Assembly (NCBI GenBank): GCA_022072205.1
Contig: JAJVID010000200.1
Span: forward strand, 1 to 33,015
Length of the DNA stretch: 33,015 nucleotides
Direction of reading: 5' to 3'
Origin: Acidobacteriota bacterium
GTDB lineage: Bacteria > Acidobacteriota > Blastocatellia > RBC074
Positions 1-7,725 of this stretch are shown here, piece after piece (the stretch's first letter is position 1; each line of letters opens with the position of its first letter). The notes under the pieces are model-generated. The model saw nothing but the letters and a program-made list of their open reading frames with translations. It was not told the DNA's origin and did no database searches. Made by a program: the position numbers and the translations under genes.

Positions 1-165
1 AGCTTAGCCTCAAAAATTTTCTCAAAAATTTTCACTTCAGGGCTTGCAAAGGCTCTGCTCCACGAATACAATGCGCAGCAACTAGCAGCGGTAAATACCC
101 TAATGGCTGAGGACGCTGCTGAATCGGGGGGAGCGAAAGCGCCCCCCATAAATTTTTTTGGATAG
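1..165 (+). CDS. C-terminal end of an unrecognised protein (partial, truncated by window edge)
   Basis: Frame 1 is open from the first base to TAG at 163-165 and gives 54 residues of protein-like composition, including LLHEYNAQQLAAVNTLMAED and a tail ending in PPINFFG. The other two forward frames stop early (TAG, TGA) and read poorly. The upstream part lies outside the window, so no family can be named. A 12-bp tandem duplication at its start encodes SKIF twice. Oddly, a strong hairpin with a T-tract (126-159) lies inside the last codons, before the stop. The reading is by composition only; the frame could also be fortuitous. Confidence 0.4.
   Translation, partial: SLASKIFSKIFTSGLAKALLHEYNAQQLAAVNTLMAEDAAESGGAKAPPINFFG
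9..32. repeat. Two tandem copies of a 12-bp unit
   Basis: The unit CTCAAAAATTTT occurs twice in succession. Each copy contains the self-complementary core AAAATTTT. Within the partial frame at 1-165 the duplication reads as a repeated SKIF tetrapeptide. Confidence 0.7.
126..159 (+). terminator. Intrinsic terminator
   Basis: Six G (126-131) pair with six C (142-147). An inner GC-GAAA-GC tetraloop hairpin closes the stem across one A/G mismatch. The stem is followed by ATAAATTTTTTT. Only the plus-strand orientation has a T-tract, so it would end transcription coming from the left edge. It overlaps the last codons of the partial frame at 1-165 and precedes that frame's stop codon. Confidence 0.75.
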
Positions 166-196
166 CCATCTCAACAACAAACCATCAACCAGCAAA

Positions 197-1732
197 TCAA
201 AATTTGACTCGCACGCGATAGCTGAGCACTGCTTCTCCATCTTTCGCCACCGGCACACTGAAGCGCGCCGCAAACGCCGCCGTCTTTTCAGCCGGAAAAC
301 TGGAATTAACGATCTCCCAATCTCCGCCAATCGGCTCATTGACGATGACTGTCACCGCCTCTTCTTTGTGATTGCGAATGCGAATCTCGTAGGCGTATTC
401 AAAGACTCGCCGAGCGATGGCTTTGTAATCGGTCTGCTTTCTCTCCGCCACAACATCGAAAGCGTCGCCGAGTTTGACTCTGACTGTTTCGTCTTTCGGC
501 GTGTGATCAATCCGGTCTTCGCCGACGAATTGTTGCGCGCCTCCGGCGTCGGCCTTGTAAACGCGCACGATGCCAGCGGGCAAAGGCTGGCCCAGGCTAT
601 TTTCCTTCGAGTTCCTGAAACTGACGAAGACGCCGATCTTCTCCTTGATCGGTTCGCCGGGATTGTTGTAGCCCTGAAAATAATAAGGCTGTCCATTCAG
701 GACGAGTTCTTTTTTGACGTTGAAGTTCGCCGCCGATAGCAGGTTGATCTGTTTCGTCTCGTTGTTCTTCATCGTCGTCGGACGTTGAAGCGTATAGAGA
801 TGATATTCAAAAAACGCCTGCTCCTGGAATTGGGGCTGCTGCGCAGCTTGAGCGCGCGCCACCTTCATTTCATCACGAGCCATCCCGGCCATCTCGCGCA
901 CGCGATTGACATCGCCCGCCACCAGTTTCAATTCGGCGTTGCGATAAGCCGTCCCGCTGTTGTTGTTGATCGTCACCCATCCGTTCAAATCGGCTTTGGT
1001 GTCGTTCTGGTTTACGACGACCACGTAATCGGCCCGCCAGTTCAAACCCTGCGTCAGGTACGAAGCCTCGACCGTGTGCTCCTGCGCGCCGGTGTTGTTC
1101 AGCGACCAGACCAGCGTCGGTTTGGCGATCAAATCCTGCGGCAGACGGTCGAAGCGAATCTCGGCGATGTTGGTCGGGTTGATCACGATCTGATCGCCAA
1201 TCTGCCAGACCTGGCCGCTGTTGTTCGACAGCAGCGTCGCGCGTGTCGGAACCATCTTCTCGGTGTTGTTCTCGACCGTGCGGAGCACGAGCGTCAATTC
1301 CTTGCCGACGTATTTGTCGAGCAGTTTTTGCGGATTGAGCAGATCGTATTCGTAACTCTGCTCGATCACGTCCAGCGCGTTGGGCGCGGTTGTTGATTTG
1401 ATGTGAACCGTCGCGGGGTTGATCTGCTGCGCGACATCCATGAATCGCAGTTGCGACGCGCCCCGCGGCAACCGCAGCGTGCGAGTGTCTTTGACCAGAC
1501 CGAGGTTTGAATTGTAGACCGTGATGGCGACGCTCTTCTGGTCTTCGATCGTGCTTGTTCCGGCCTGATTGGTTTGCGCGGCTTGAGAATTTTCAGTCGT
1601 CTTGTCACTCATCGTTCCTCCTTCGCGGCTCGATTTATCCGACGCCGGCGCGGCGAATGCCGTTCCCAGCGTGAGCGCCAGCGCGAGCAGATGCGCCGTC
1701 AAGAGTCTTCCGAGGGTCTTCAATGAATTCAT
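197..1732 (-). CDS. Secreted DUF4139 domain-containing protein
   Basis: The product is 511 residues. The start at 1732 is chosen because GGAGG lies 6 nt upstream and the protein then opens with a signal peptide (about residues 1-27, ending GTAFA). After a Ser/Thr/Gln-rich linker comes a DUF4139-type region: the [14 protein letters not shown] and [18 protein letters not shown] segments near residues 75-115, then a beta-rich part including [16 protein letters not shown]. Members of this family are mostly uncharacterised envelope proteins, and no catalytic residues can be named. A second strong ribosome-binding site (AAGGAGG at 1617-1623) sits 4 nt before the in-frame ATG at 1612, just past the signal peptide, so a shorter cytoplasmic form is possible. 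The gene is divergent from the lipoprotein gene at 1907. Confidence 0.85.
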   Translation of the reverse strand: MNSLKTLGRLLTAHLLALALTLGTAFAAPASDKSSREGGTMSDKTTENSQAAQTNQAGTSTIEDQKSVAITVYNSNLGLVKDTRTLRLPRGASQLRFMDVAQQINPATVHIKSTTAPNALDVIEQSYEYDLLNPQKLLDKYVGKELTLVLRTVENNTEKMVPTRATLLSNNSGQVWQIGDQIVINPTNIAEIRFDRLPQDLIAKPTLVWSLNNTGAQEHTVEASYLTQGLNWRADYVVVVNQNDTKADLNGWVTINNNSGTAYRNAELKLVAGDVNRVREMAGMARDEMKVARAQAAQQPQFQEQAFFEYHLYTLQRPTTMKNNETKQINLLSAANFNVKKELVLNGQPYYFQGYNNPGEPIKEKIGVFVSFRNSKENSLGQPLPAGIVRVYKADAGGAQQFVGEDRIDHTPKDETVRVKLGDAFDVVAERKQTDYKAIARRVFEYAYEIRIRNHKEEAVTVIVNEPIGGDWEIVNSSFPAEKTAAFAARFSVPVAKDGEAVLSYRVRVKF

Positions 1733-1870
1733 CTTTGCCTCCGTTGTTTTCATCCCGATGTTCAAAGCAGGGAGCGTGCGGAGCGCCGCTTCGCGTGTTT
1801 TGAACGAAGCCGGACAGTCGGCTTGCACGCCGGGATGGCGAGAAGCATACAACAATTTGCAGTCAAAGCG

Positions 1871-1900
1871 TTGACAGCCTCGGCCCGCCGCAACTAAATT
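1871..1900 (+). promoter_or_regulatory. Putative sigma-70 promoter giving a leaderless transcript
   Basis: A consensus TTGACA (1871-1876) is followed, after 18 nt, by TAAATT (1895-1900, four of six matches to TATAAT). The ATG at 1907 lies 6 nt after this -10 element, at the expected transcription start. No Shine-Dalgarno sequence is visible before that ATG. This is a pattern-based prediction. Confidence 0.4.
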
Positions 1901-1906
1901 TCGGCT

Positions 1907-2515
1907 ATGCTCGACAGAACGATTAGCGCCGCTTTGCCAATCTCTCTTCTGCTCACCTTCGCCGCCTGTGGCGGACGACTTTATAAAGTCGCTCCTTTGC
2001 CCGCGAGCGCTCCGCCCGAAATTTCAACCAGCGCGAGTGGGTTGAACGTCGGGGCCGTCGCGCTGGATGGCGATCAATCATACGAACGCTTCGAGGCCAA
2101 TCTGCCGCTGGCCGGAGTAATTGCGGTTGATGTCAGAATGGCCAACAAGTCCGACGCGGCGATCAGGACGAACTCGCTCAGGTTTGATTTGCGCGACGCG
2201 GCGGGCGCCAGTCTCAAACATCTCGCGCCGAAAAAAGCGTTGGGCGCGGTGATGAAATATTACGGCAATGGTTTTTATGCGAAAGCCGCGTACAGCCGGA
2301 CGCTGGAAGATTACGAATCGGTCGCGCTGAAACAGACTGGCGAGATCGAGCCGGGAGGCGAGCTTCGCGGAATCGTCTTTTTCCAAACGAAGCGCGAGAC
2401 AAAAAATGTTGACGGGTTGGTTCTGTCCATCGCCGGTCTGCCCGCGCCGGTGAGCTTGCCGCTTCAAACGCCGCGCGACTCCGGCGAATCGCGCTCCCAA
2501 AAATCCTTCGACTGA
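1907..2515 (+). CDS. Putative lipoprotein, hypothetical
   Basis: The product is 202 residues. The N-terminus [21 protein letters not shown] is a lipoprotein signal with lipobox FAAC and modified Cys at residue 21, so the protein should be anchored in the envelope. The mature part is a single beta-rich domain with the segments [20 protein letters not shown] and [13 protein letters not shown], resembling small immunoglobulin-like domains of the DUF4352 kind. That resemblance is an impression and not a family assignment. It lies 7 nt upstream of the EI24 gene and is probably co-transcribed with it. It has no evident ribosome-binding site. Confidence 0.7.
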   Translation: MLDRTISAALPISLLLTFAACGGRLYKVAPLPASAPPEISTSASGLNVGAVALDGDQSYERFEANLPLAGVIAVDVRMANKSDAAIRTNSLRFDLRDAAGASLKHLAPKKALGAVMKYYGNGFYAKAAYSRTLEDYESVALKQTGEIEPGGELRGIVFFQTKRETKNVDGLVLSIAGLPAPVSLPLQTPRDSGESRSQKSFD

Positions 2516-2522
2516 TTTCAAC

Positions 2523-3263
2523 GTGCCCACAAATCACAACTACGACAATCGAGTGAAAAATCCAATCTACCACGTCGTCTGGGGCGTCCGATTTTTCTTT
2601 TCGGGGATACGCGAACTGACACGCCAACCGGCTTTGCTCGGCCTTTCGCTGATTCCGATTCTGCTGACATTCGTTCTGTTGTTGGGGCTGGCCCTCGGCG
2701 GCGCGTGGATAGCCGGGCGAATCGTCGCTGACGTTTTCGGCCACGATTTGCGCCTCTTCGTCGAAGCTCTGACATTCGCGCTGGCGCTGGTGATCGGATA
2801 TTTTCTCTACCTGCCGGTGGCGCGCGTGCTGCTGGCGCCGTTCGCCGAAGCTCTGAGCCGCAAGACGCACGCGATCAATGCCGGCAATGCGATTCGGCAG
2901 TCTGATCTGGGGTCGGCGCGGGCGATGTGGGAAGGATTGAAACTGGTGATGTTTCAATCTGTGATTGCGCTGCTGGCTCTTGCGCTCGGTTTGATTTTTC
3001 CGCCTGTGGGAGCGCCGGTCGGCGTCATCGTCGCAATTTTCCTGTGCGGCCTGGATTTTTTCGACATTCCGCTTTCGACGCGCGGGCTGCGATTGCGACG
3101 GAAGTTGAGCGTGATCTGGCGCAACAAATCTCTGGCAATCGGATTCGGCGCCGCAGCCTACCTGATGCTGCTCATTCCGGTCATCAATCTGTTTTCGTTG
3201 CCGGTCGGCGTGATCGGCGCGACGCTGTTGGCTGACGCGCTTGAGCGTGGCGAAGAATTTTGA
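2523..3263 (+). CDS. EI24 (CysZ-like) domain integral membrane protein
   Basis: The product is 246 residues, starting at GTG 2523, 7 nt after the lipoprotein stop; no in-frame ATG fits better. It begins with the amphipathic segment GVRFFFSGIRELTRQPALLG, then has several hydrophobic helices (about residues 35-65, 80-105, 140-185 and 205-235). This is the layout of the EI24/CysZ family, whose E. coli member CysZ is a sulfate transporter. No sulfate-assimilation genes are nearby, so the substrate is unknown. The gene is convergent with the ABC permease gene, with only 3 nt between the stop codons. Confidence 0.75.
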   Translation: MPTNHNYDNRVKNPIYHVVWGVRFFFSGIRELTRQPALLGLSLIPILLTFVLLLGLALGGAWIAGRIVADVFGHDLRLFVEALTFALALVIGYFLYLPVARVLLAPFAEALSRKTHAINAGNAIRQSDLGSARAMWEGLKLVMFQSVIALLALALGLIFPPVGAPVGVIVAIFLCGLDFFDIPLSTRGLRLRRKLSVIWRNKSLAIGFGAAAYLMLLIPVINLFSLPVGVIGATLLADALERGEEF

Positions 3264-3266
3264 TCG

Positions 3267-4817
3267 TCACTGGCCGATGATTTCAGGATGGCGTTCGAGG
3301 AAGGATCGCGCAATCAGGCTCACGTCGCGGTGTTCGACATCGGCCTCGTAATTCATCCGCCGCATCTCCTCGTCCGATACTTTTCCCGCCAGACGATCGA
3401 ACACAGCGCGCAATTCGGGATGGCGGTTGAGCGTTTCGCTGCGGATCACGGGCGCAGCGTGATAAGGCGGAAAATAATGCTTGTCGTCTTCGAGCGCGTA
3501 CAGGTCGAGTTTTGCGATCAACCCGTTGGTCGCGTCGCCCGCGATCAGATCAACCTGTTTTTCGGCCAGCGCGCGATAAGTCAGCGACAGATTCATCGCC
3601 AGCGGCGCTTCACGAAACTTCAACCCGTAAGCCTGAACCAGCCCGCGATAACCGTCTTCGCGGTCGAGGAACGCTGAGCCGAATCCCGCGCGCCAGTTCG
3701 CCGCGTATTTCGCCGCGTCCGAGATAGTCTTCAATGCCAGCCGCCGCGCATCGTCGCCGCGTACCAGAATCACATACGTGTTGTTGAATCCGAGCGGCGC
3801 GAGCATCACGCGCCCCGTCGCGGCGTAGCTTGCGGCCACGCGCCGCGTGACTTCGCCGCTATCCAGAATCACCGGCTGTTTGAAGATCGCGGTCAGCGCC
3901 GTGCCGGTGTATTCGACATAAAGATCGAGGTCACCCGCGCGCATCGCCGTTTCGCAAATCAGTGTGTCGCCGAGGTTGAATTTGCGTTGGACTTTGATCG
4001 GCGCGCTTCGTTCGATGGTCTGCGCCAACAATTCGCCGAGAATGACCTGCTCGGTAAAATCTTTCGAGCCGACGACGATCCGCCCGTCTGACCTTTCAGA
4101 CCAGACCAAACCGCCGATGATCAGGATCAACGCGGCGCCGCTGGCGACAGCGACGGCTCCGATTCGTGTTTTCCCGTTTCTTGCGCGATCGGGCGCCGAC
4201 CATCGTTCAAGCCAGGCCAGCGCGAAATCAGCGGCGAGCGCCATTATCGCCGCCGGGATCGCGCCAGCCAGAATCACGGTGCTGTCAACGCTCGCCACGC
4301 CGCGAAAGATGTATTCGCCCAGACCGCCTGCGCCAATCGCCGCCGCAATCGTCGCCGTGCCTACGCCGACCACCGTCGCCACGCGCACGCCCGCCAGGAT
4401 CGAGGTTCGCGCCAGCGGCAACTCGACCTGATAAAGCAACTCGCGATCAGTCATTCCCATCGCCAGCCCGGCTTCGCGCACCGACGGATCAATGCCTTTC
4501 AATCCGCTCACCGTAGTTCGCATCACCGGAAGCAGCGCGTAAAGAATCAACACGATGACCGCCGCCTGCGCGCCGATGCCGCCGATCAAAGGCAGGGGGA
4601 TCAGAAAGCCGAACATCGCCAGACTCGGAATCGTCTGCACGATGTTAGCAAGGCCGATCAGAGGGCCGCCCAATCGTGGATTGCGATACGAGACGACGCC
4701 GAGCGGCACGCCTGCGGCGACAGCGATGCCCGTCGAAGCGGCGACCAGCGCCAGATGACGCAAAATCGCGCTCAGAAATTCGCTGCCGTGATTGAGCCAG
4801 AATTCGACGAGGCGCAT
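3267..4817 (-). CDS. ABC transporter permease fused to substrate-binding domain (OpuC/BilE/EgtU architecture)
   Basis: The product is 516 residues. Residues 1-205 form a multi-helix permease with the EAA-loop signature REAGLAMGMTDRELL (114-128) that contacts the ATPase. A helix at about 220-239 is followed by a periplasmic domain (245-516) beginning VVGSKDFTEQVILGELLAQ, which is the quaternary-amine-binding (OpuAC-like) family. The DLYVEYTGTAL segment (298-308) and the FPPYHAAPV segment (449-457) match positions where that family places aromatic ligand-binding residues. Known systems of this two-domain design import betaine, choline, carnitine, bile-related compounds or ergothioneine; the substrate cannot be read from sequence here. 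It is the last gene of a minus-strand operon, 61 nt after the ATPase, with a palindromic repeat between them. Confidence 0.88.
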   Translation of the reverse strand: MRLVEFWLNHGSEFLSAILRHLALVAASTGIAVAAGVPLGVVSYRNPRLGGPLIGLANIVQTIPSLAMFGFLIPLPLIGGIGAQAAVIVLILYALLPVMRTTVSGLKGIDPSVREAGLAMGMTDRELLYQVELPLARTSILAGVRVATVVGVGTATIAAAIGAGGLGEYIFRGVASVDSTVILAGAIPAAIMALAADFALAWLERWSAPDRARNGKTRIGAVAVASGAALILIIGGLVWSERSDGRIVVGSKDFTEQVILGELLAQTIERSAPIKVQRKFNLGDTLICETAMRAGDLDLYVEYTGTALTAIFKQPVILDSGEVTRRVAASYAATGRVMLAPLGFNNTYVILVRGDDARRLALKTISDAAKYAANWRAGFGSAFLDREDGYRGLVQAYGLKFREAPLAMNLSLTYRALAEKQVDLIAGDATNGLIAKLDLYALEDDKHYFPPYHAAPVIRSETLNRHPELRAVFDRLAGKVSDEEMRRMNYEADVEHRDVSLIARSFLERHPEIIGQ

Positions 4818-4820
4818 AAG

Positions 4821-4920
4821 AATTCAGGGAGTGGGAAGCAGGGAGTGGGGAGTAAGAATAAGAAGTGAGAGTAACACGCTATTCCCCACTTCCCATTCCC
4901 CACTCCCTGCTCCCCGTTCC
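4821..4920. repeat. Palindromic GGGAGTGGGGA-type repeat between ABC transporter genes
   Basis: The left half carries two copies of CAGGGAGTGGG and the right half carries its complement. A perfect 14-bp inverted repeat GCAGGGAGTGGGGA (4838-4851) pairs with 4897-4910 across a 45-nt loop, and further imperfect pairing extends outward. The right half is translated as the last residues of the ATPase. There is no T-tract, so it is more likely an inserted interspersed palindrome, or a processing or attenuation hairpin in the operon mRNA, than a terminator. Confidence 0.75.
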
Positions 4921-5694
4921 GATTCTCGGCAAAGCGTCGAGGAAGATTTTCACTTCGGTGTTGTTCGATCGAATGATTTCGGCGGGCGTCGCGCAAGCCG
5001 CCAGTCGGCCCTTGGCCAGCACACCGACTTTCGTGCCCAGCGAAAACGCCTCGCCCATGTCGTGCGTGACGCAGACGACAGTCTTGCGAACCTGCGACTG
5101 GATGCGATGAAACTCGCGGTGCATCTCGGCCCGGGTCAACGGGTCGAGCGCGCCGAACGGTTCGTCCATCAGCAGAATCGGCGGATCAACGGCCAGCGCG
5201 CGCGCTACGCCAACCCGCTGACGCTGGCCGCCGGACAATTCGCGCGGGTAACGCCCGCCATAAGTTTTCGGATCGAGGCCGACCAGATTGAGCAATTCAT
5301 CAACGCGAGTGTTGACGCGGCCTTCCGGCCAGCCTTCCAATCGCGGCACGACCGCGACGTTGCGCGCGATGGTCATGTGCGGGAACAGCCCGACCTCCTG
5401 CAACACGTAACCGATGCGGCGGCGAAGCTCGATCGGGTCCCAATCGGATGTCGCGCGGCCTTCAACGCGCACTACGCCCGATTGCGGCGGCAGCAGCCGG
5501 TTGATCAATTTCAGGATTGTCGTTTTGCCCGTCCCGCTGCGGCCAACAAGCGCGAGCGTCTCGCCGCGTTCGATGGCAAGCGAAAAGCCATCGAGCGCCA
5601 ACGGCCCGCCGGGATGGCGGAAACTGACGTCGGCGAACTCGATGGCTATCTTGGCGGATGGCACAGCGGATGACGACAAATGATGGCCGTCCAT
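4879..5694 (-). CDS. ABC transporter ATP-binding protein of the quaternary-amine uptake family
   Basis: The product is 271 residues and energises the permease/binding-protein fusion downstream. Visible motifs are Walker A GRSGTGKT (51-58), Q-loop Q99, signature LSGGQ (153-157), Walker B ILLMDE (173-178) and switch H211. Unlike ProV/OpuCA there are no C-terminal CBS domains; the conserved fold ends near residue 256. The last about 13 residues (RIGTGSREWGMGSGE) are encoded by the palindromic repeat between the genes, so they are probably an acquired tail. The ATG lies 7 nt after the stop of the zinc-ribbon membrane gene and lacks its own clear ribosome-binding site, which suggests translational coupling. 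A GTG at codon 11 is an alternative start. Confidence 0.9.
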   Translation of the reverse strand: MDGHHLSSSAVPSAKIAIEFADVSFRHPGGPLALDGFSLAIERGETLALVGRSGTGKTTILKLINRLLPPQSGVVRVEGRATSDWDPIELRRRIGYVLQEVGLFPHMTIARNVAVVPRLEGWPEGRVNTRVDELLNLVGLDPKTYGGRYPRELSGGQRQRVGVARALAVDPPILLMDEPFGALDPLTRAEMHREFHRIQSQVRKTVVCVTHDMGEAFSLGTKVGVLAKGRLAACATPAEIIRSNNTEVKIFLDALPRIGTGSREWGMGSGE

Positions 5695-5701
5695 ATTTCA
5701 C

Positions 5702-6652
5702 TCAAGCGCTGCGCAGCGAGCCTCCGCATTGATTGCAGAAGTTCATCGTGCGAGCCAATGTCGCGCCGCAATGCGGGCAGGTAGCGCTTGTTGATTCGGG
5801 ACGCGACGGTTGCGCCGGTTGTGGCGGTTGTGGCGGCGGAGTCAAATATGTTGGCGCAGCCCACGGCTGCTCTTGTCTCGGCGGCGCGGGCGTTTGCGAC
5901 GGCGCATAGCTTCTGTAATCGGGCGGCGGCGGAGGCGGCATAAATTGCCCCTGCCTTTGCGCGCCACGCATCCCCGCCAGATCGCGATAGACCAGCGCCT
6001 GTGTTAATGGCAGCAGCGGCATCGTCGCCAGCACACCGACGCCGCAGGCGAGCACGCCTGCGCTGGCGATGAAGTAGGTCGCCATGGCGAAGAGCGTGAA
6101 CATGATCCAATCGCGCTTGGTTATCTCAATGCTCTCCTTGATGGCGTCAATTGTCCCCTTACCGCCTTCGACAATCATCGGGTAGGTCAGAAACGTCAAC
6201 CCGTAAACGATCAATCCTGGGATGAGACAGAAGACGCCTCCGAAACCAGCGCCTATCGCGATCAGTACCAACGCCCCCAGCATGCGCATGAAATACGGCC
6301 CGCCTGAAAACAGATCGCCGACCGAGATTGGCTCGCCGCGCAGTTGTTTGAACGCCGCGTTATACAGCCCGCCCAGCAAATAAGAAACCGCGCCGAGAAT
6401 AACCAGATAGACCACCGGATAGAGCGCCAACAGCGCGGTTGGAAACACCGGGGTCACCGTGGGAATCTCGTCACCTTGCGGCATGCTGGGCATCATCAGG
6501 CCGATTATTCCGATAAACGGCAGATAGACTGCGAACACGACCAGATACATCACCAGAATCATCAACACCCAGACAGACCATTGCTTGGTGAACAGATTCC
6601 ACGCCTCGCTGATCCATTCCCAGCGCACGCTGGGCGCATTTTGTGATTGCAT
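5702..6652 (-). CDS. Polytopic membrane protein with C-terminal zinc ribbon
   Basis: The product is 316 residues. The start has AGGAG about 8 nt upstream. Residues 15-235 contain about six hydrophobic helices with a glycine-rich centre (GAGFGGVFCLIPGLIVYGL) and the amphipathic repeat KGTIDAIKESIEITKRDW, typical of uncharacterised polytopic proteins of bacterial envelopes. A Pro/Gln-rich linker (about 238-286) leads to a zinc ribbon, CPHCG (292-296) and CNQCGG (306-311). The catalytic or transport role is unknown. It is the first gene of the operon with the ABC ATPase and permease fusion, so a regulatory or assembly role for that transporter is possible, but only co-location supports this. Confidence 0.8.
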   Translation of the reverse strand: MQSQNAPSVRWEWISEAWNLFTKQWSVWVLMILVMYLVVFAVYLPFIGIIGLMMPSMPQGDEIPTVTPVFPTALLALYPVVYLVILGAVSYLLGGLYNAAFKQLRGEPISVGDLFSGGPYFMRMLGALVLIAIGAGFGGVFCLIPGLIVYGLTFLTYPMIVEGGKGTIDAIKESIEITKRDWIMFTLFAMATYFIASAGVLACGVGVLATMPLLPLTQALVYRDLAGMRGAQRQGQFMPPPPPPDYRSYAPSQTPAPPRQEQPWAAPTYLTPPPQPPQPAQPSRPESTSATCPHCGATLARTMNFCNQCGGSLRSA

Positions 6653-6722
6653 TCGTCTTGCTCCTGTAAGGAAGTGAAATTGATCGGGGCAACGTTAAAT
6701 TGAGAAACGAATTGGCCGTCGT

Positions 6723-7697
6723 CTAAACCGCATCGCCGTCGCGATGCCGGAGGAAGAAATTTTCCAGGCTCGCCCGCTGCGGCGCCACCTGCGAGCGCAG
6801 TTGATCCATTTCGCCCGCGCTCATCGGCTTGAACGATTTCGCAATCGCGATGTTCTGATCAATGAACTGCACCTTTGGCATTCCGATCACCGCCACTGAA
6901 ACCGGCAGGCTCAGCGCGTAACGGATCAGCGGTTCGATTGCGGCCTTGCCCGCGCCCGCGCCGACCAGCTTCTCCTGCGCGGTGACTTTCATCAGGATCA
7001 CGCCGAGGTTTTTCTTTTTCGCGGCGGGCAGCGCCAGTTCTTCAAACCGGAGCGCGCGCGACGGATTCATCGCCATCTGCACGCAATCCAGATCGTTGTG
7101 TTCGATTGCCCTGGCCATCACCGCTCCGTCGGTGTGACTGGTCATCCCGATGAAGCGCGCGACTTTCTGTTCGCGCAATTCATAAAGCGCCTTGATCGCG
7201 CCGTCTTTGGCTTCGATCTTAGCCAGGTCTTCGGCGGTAGTCAGGCTGTGCAGGTGCAGCAGATTGACGTGATCGGTCTGCAAACGTTTCAGGCTCTGTT
7301 CGACCGCGCGCAACGCTTCATCGCGCGTGCGCGCGGCGGGCGAAACTTTCGTCGCCAGCCAGACATCCTTGCGGCGCGTCTTCATCACCATCCCGACGCG
7401 CGTCTCGCTCAAGCCCTTGCCGTAATCCATCGCGGTGTCCAGGTAGGTGATGCCGCTGTCAATCACGTGATTGAGCGTGCGCAGCGCCTCGTCTTCGTTC
7501 TCATACATCAGAAAACGGCTGCCACAACCGAAGGCGATGACCGGGACTTTGGCGCCCGTGCGGCCCAGGACGCGTTGCGGCAATTTAGTTTTCGCCCCGG
7601 CTTCGGATTCCAGAACCGAAGGCAGCACGGTGGCCGACGCGACGGTCAGCGTGGTCTTTTCGATAAATTCGCGGCGCGTGATCTTGTCATTGCTCAT
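6723..7697 (-). CDS. Aldo/keto reductase with twin-arginine signal
   Basis: The product is 324 residues with GGAGG 5 nt before the ATG. The N-terminus has ITRREFIEK followed by a hydrophobic stretch, a twin-arginine signal that predicts export of the folded, cofactor-loaded enzyme. The barrel follows (40-320) with the aldo/keto reductase tetrad D87, Y92, K117 and H148. Such enzymes reduce or oxidise carbonyls with NADP(H); the substrate is not predictable. It is the last gene of a minus-strand operon with a sugar isomerase/epimerase-like protein (28 nt upstream) and a Gfo/Idh/MocA dehydrogenase. That company suggests modification of an uncommon sugar. Confidence 0.9.
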   Translation of the reverse strand: MSNDKITRREFIEKTTLTVASATVLPSVLESEAGAKTKLPQRVLGRTGAKVPVIAFGCGSRFLMYENEDEALRTLNHVIDSGITYLDTAMDYGKGLSETRVGMVMKTRRKDVWLATKVSPAARTRDEALRAVEQSLKRLQTDHVNLLHLHSLTTAEDLAKIEAKDGAIKALYELREQKVARFIGMTSHTDGAVMARAIEHNDLDCVQMAMNPSRALRFEELALPAAKKKNLGVILMKVTAQEKLVGAGAGKAAIEPLIRYALSLPVSVAVIGMPKVQFIDQNIAIAKSFKPMSAGEMDQLRSQVAPQRASLENFFLRHRDGDAV

Positions 7698-7725
7698 ACT
7701 TGCCTCCTTGAGAAATTGTACGAAC

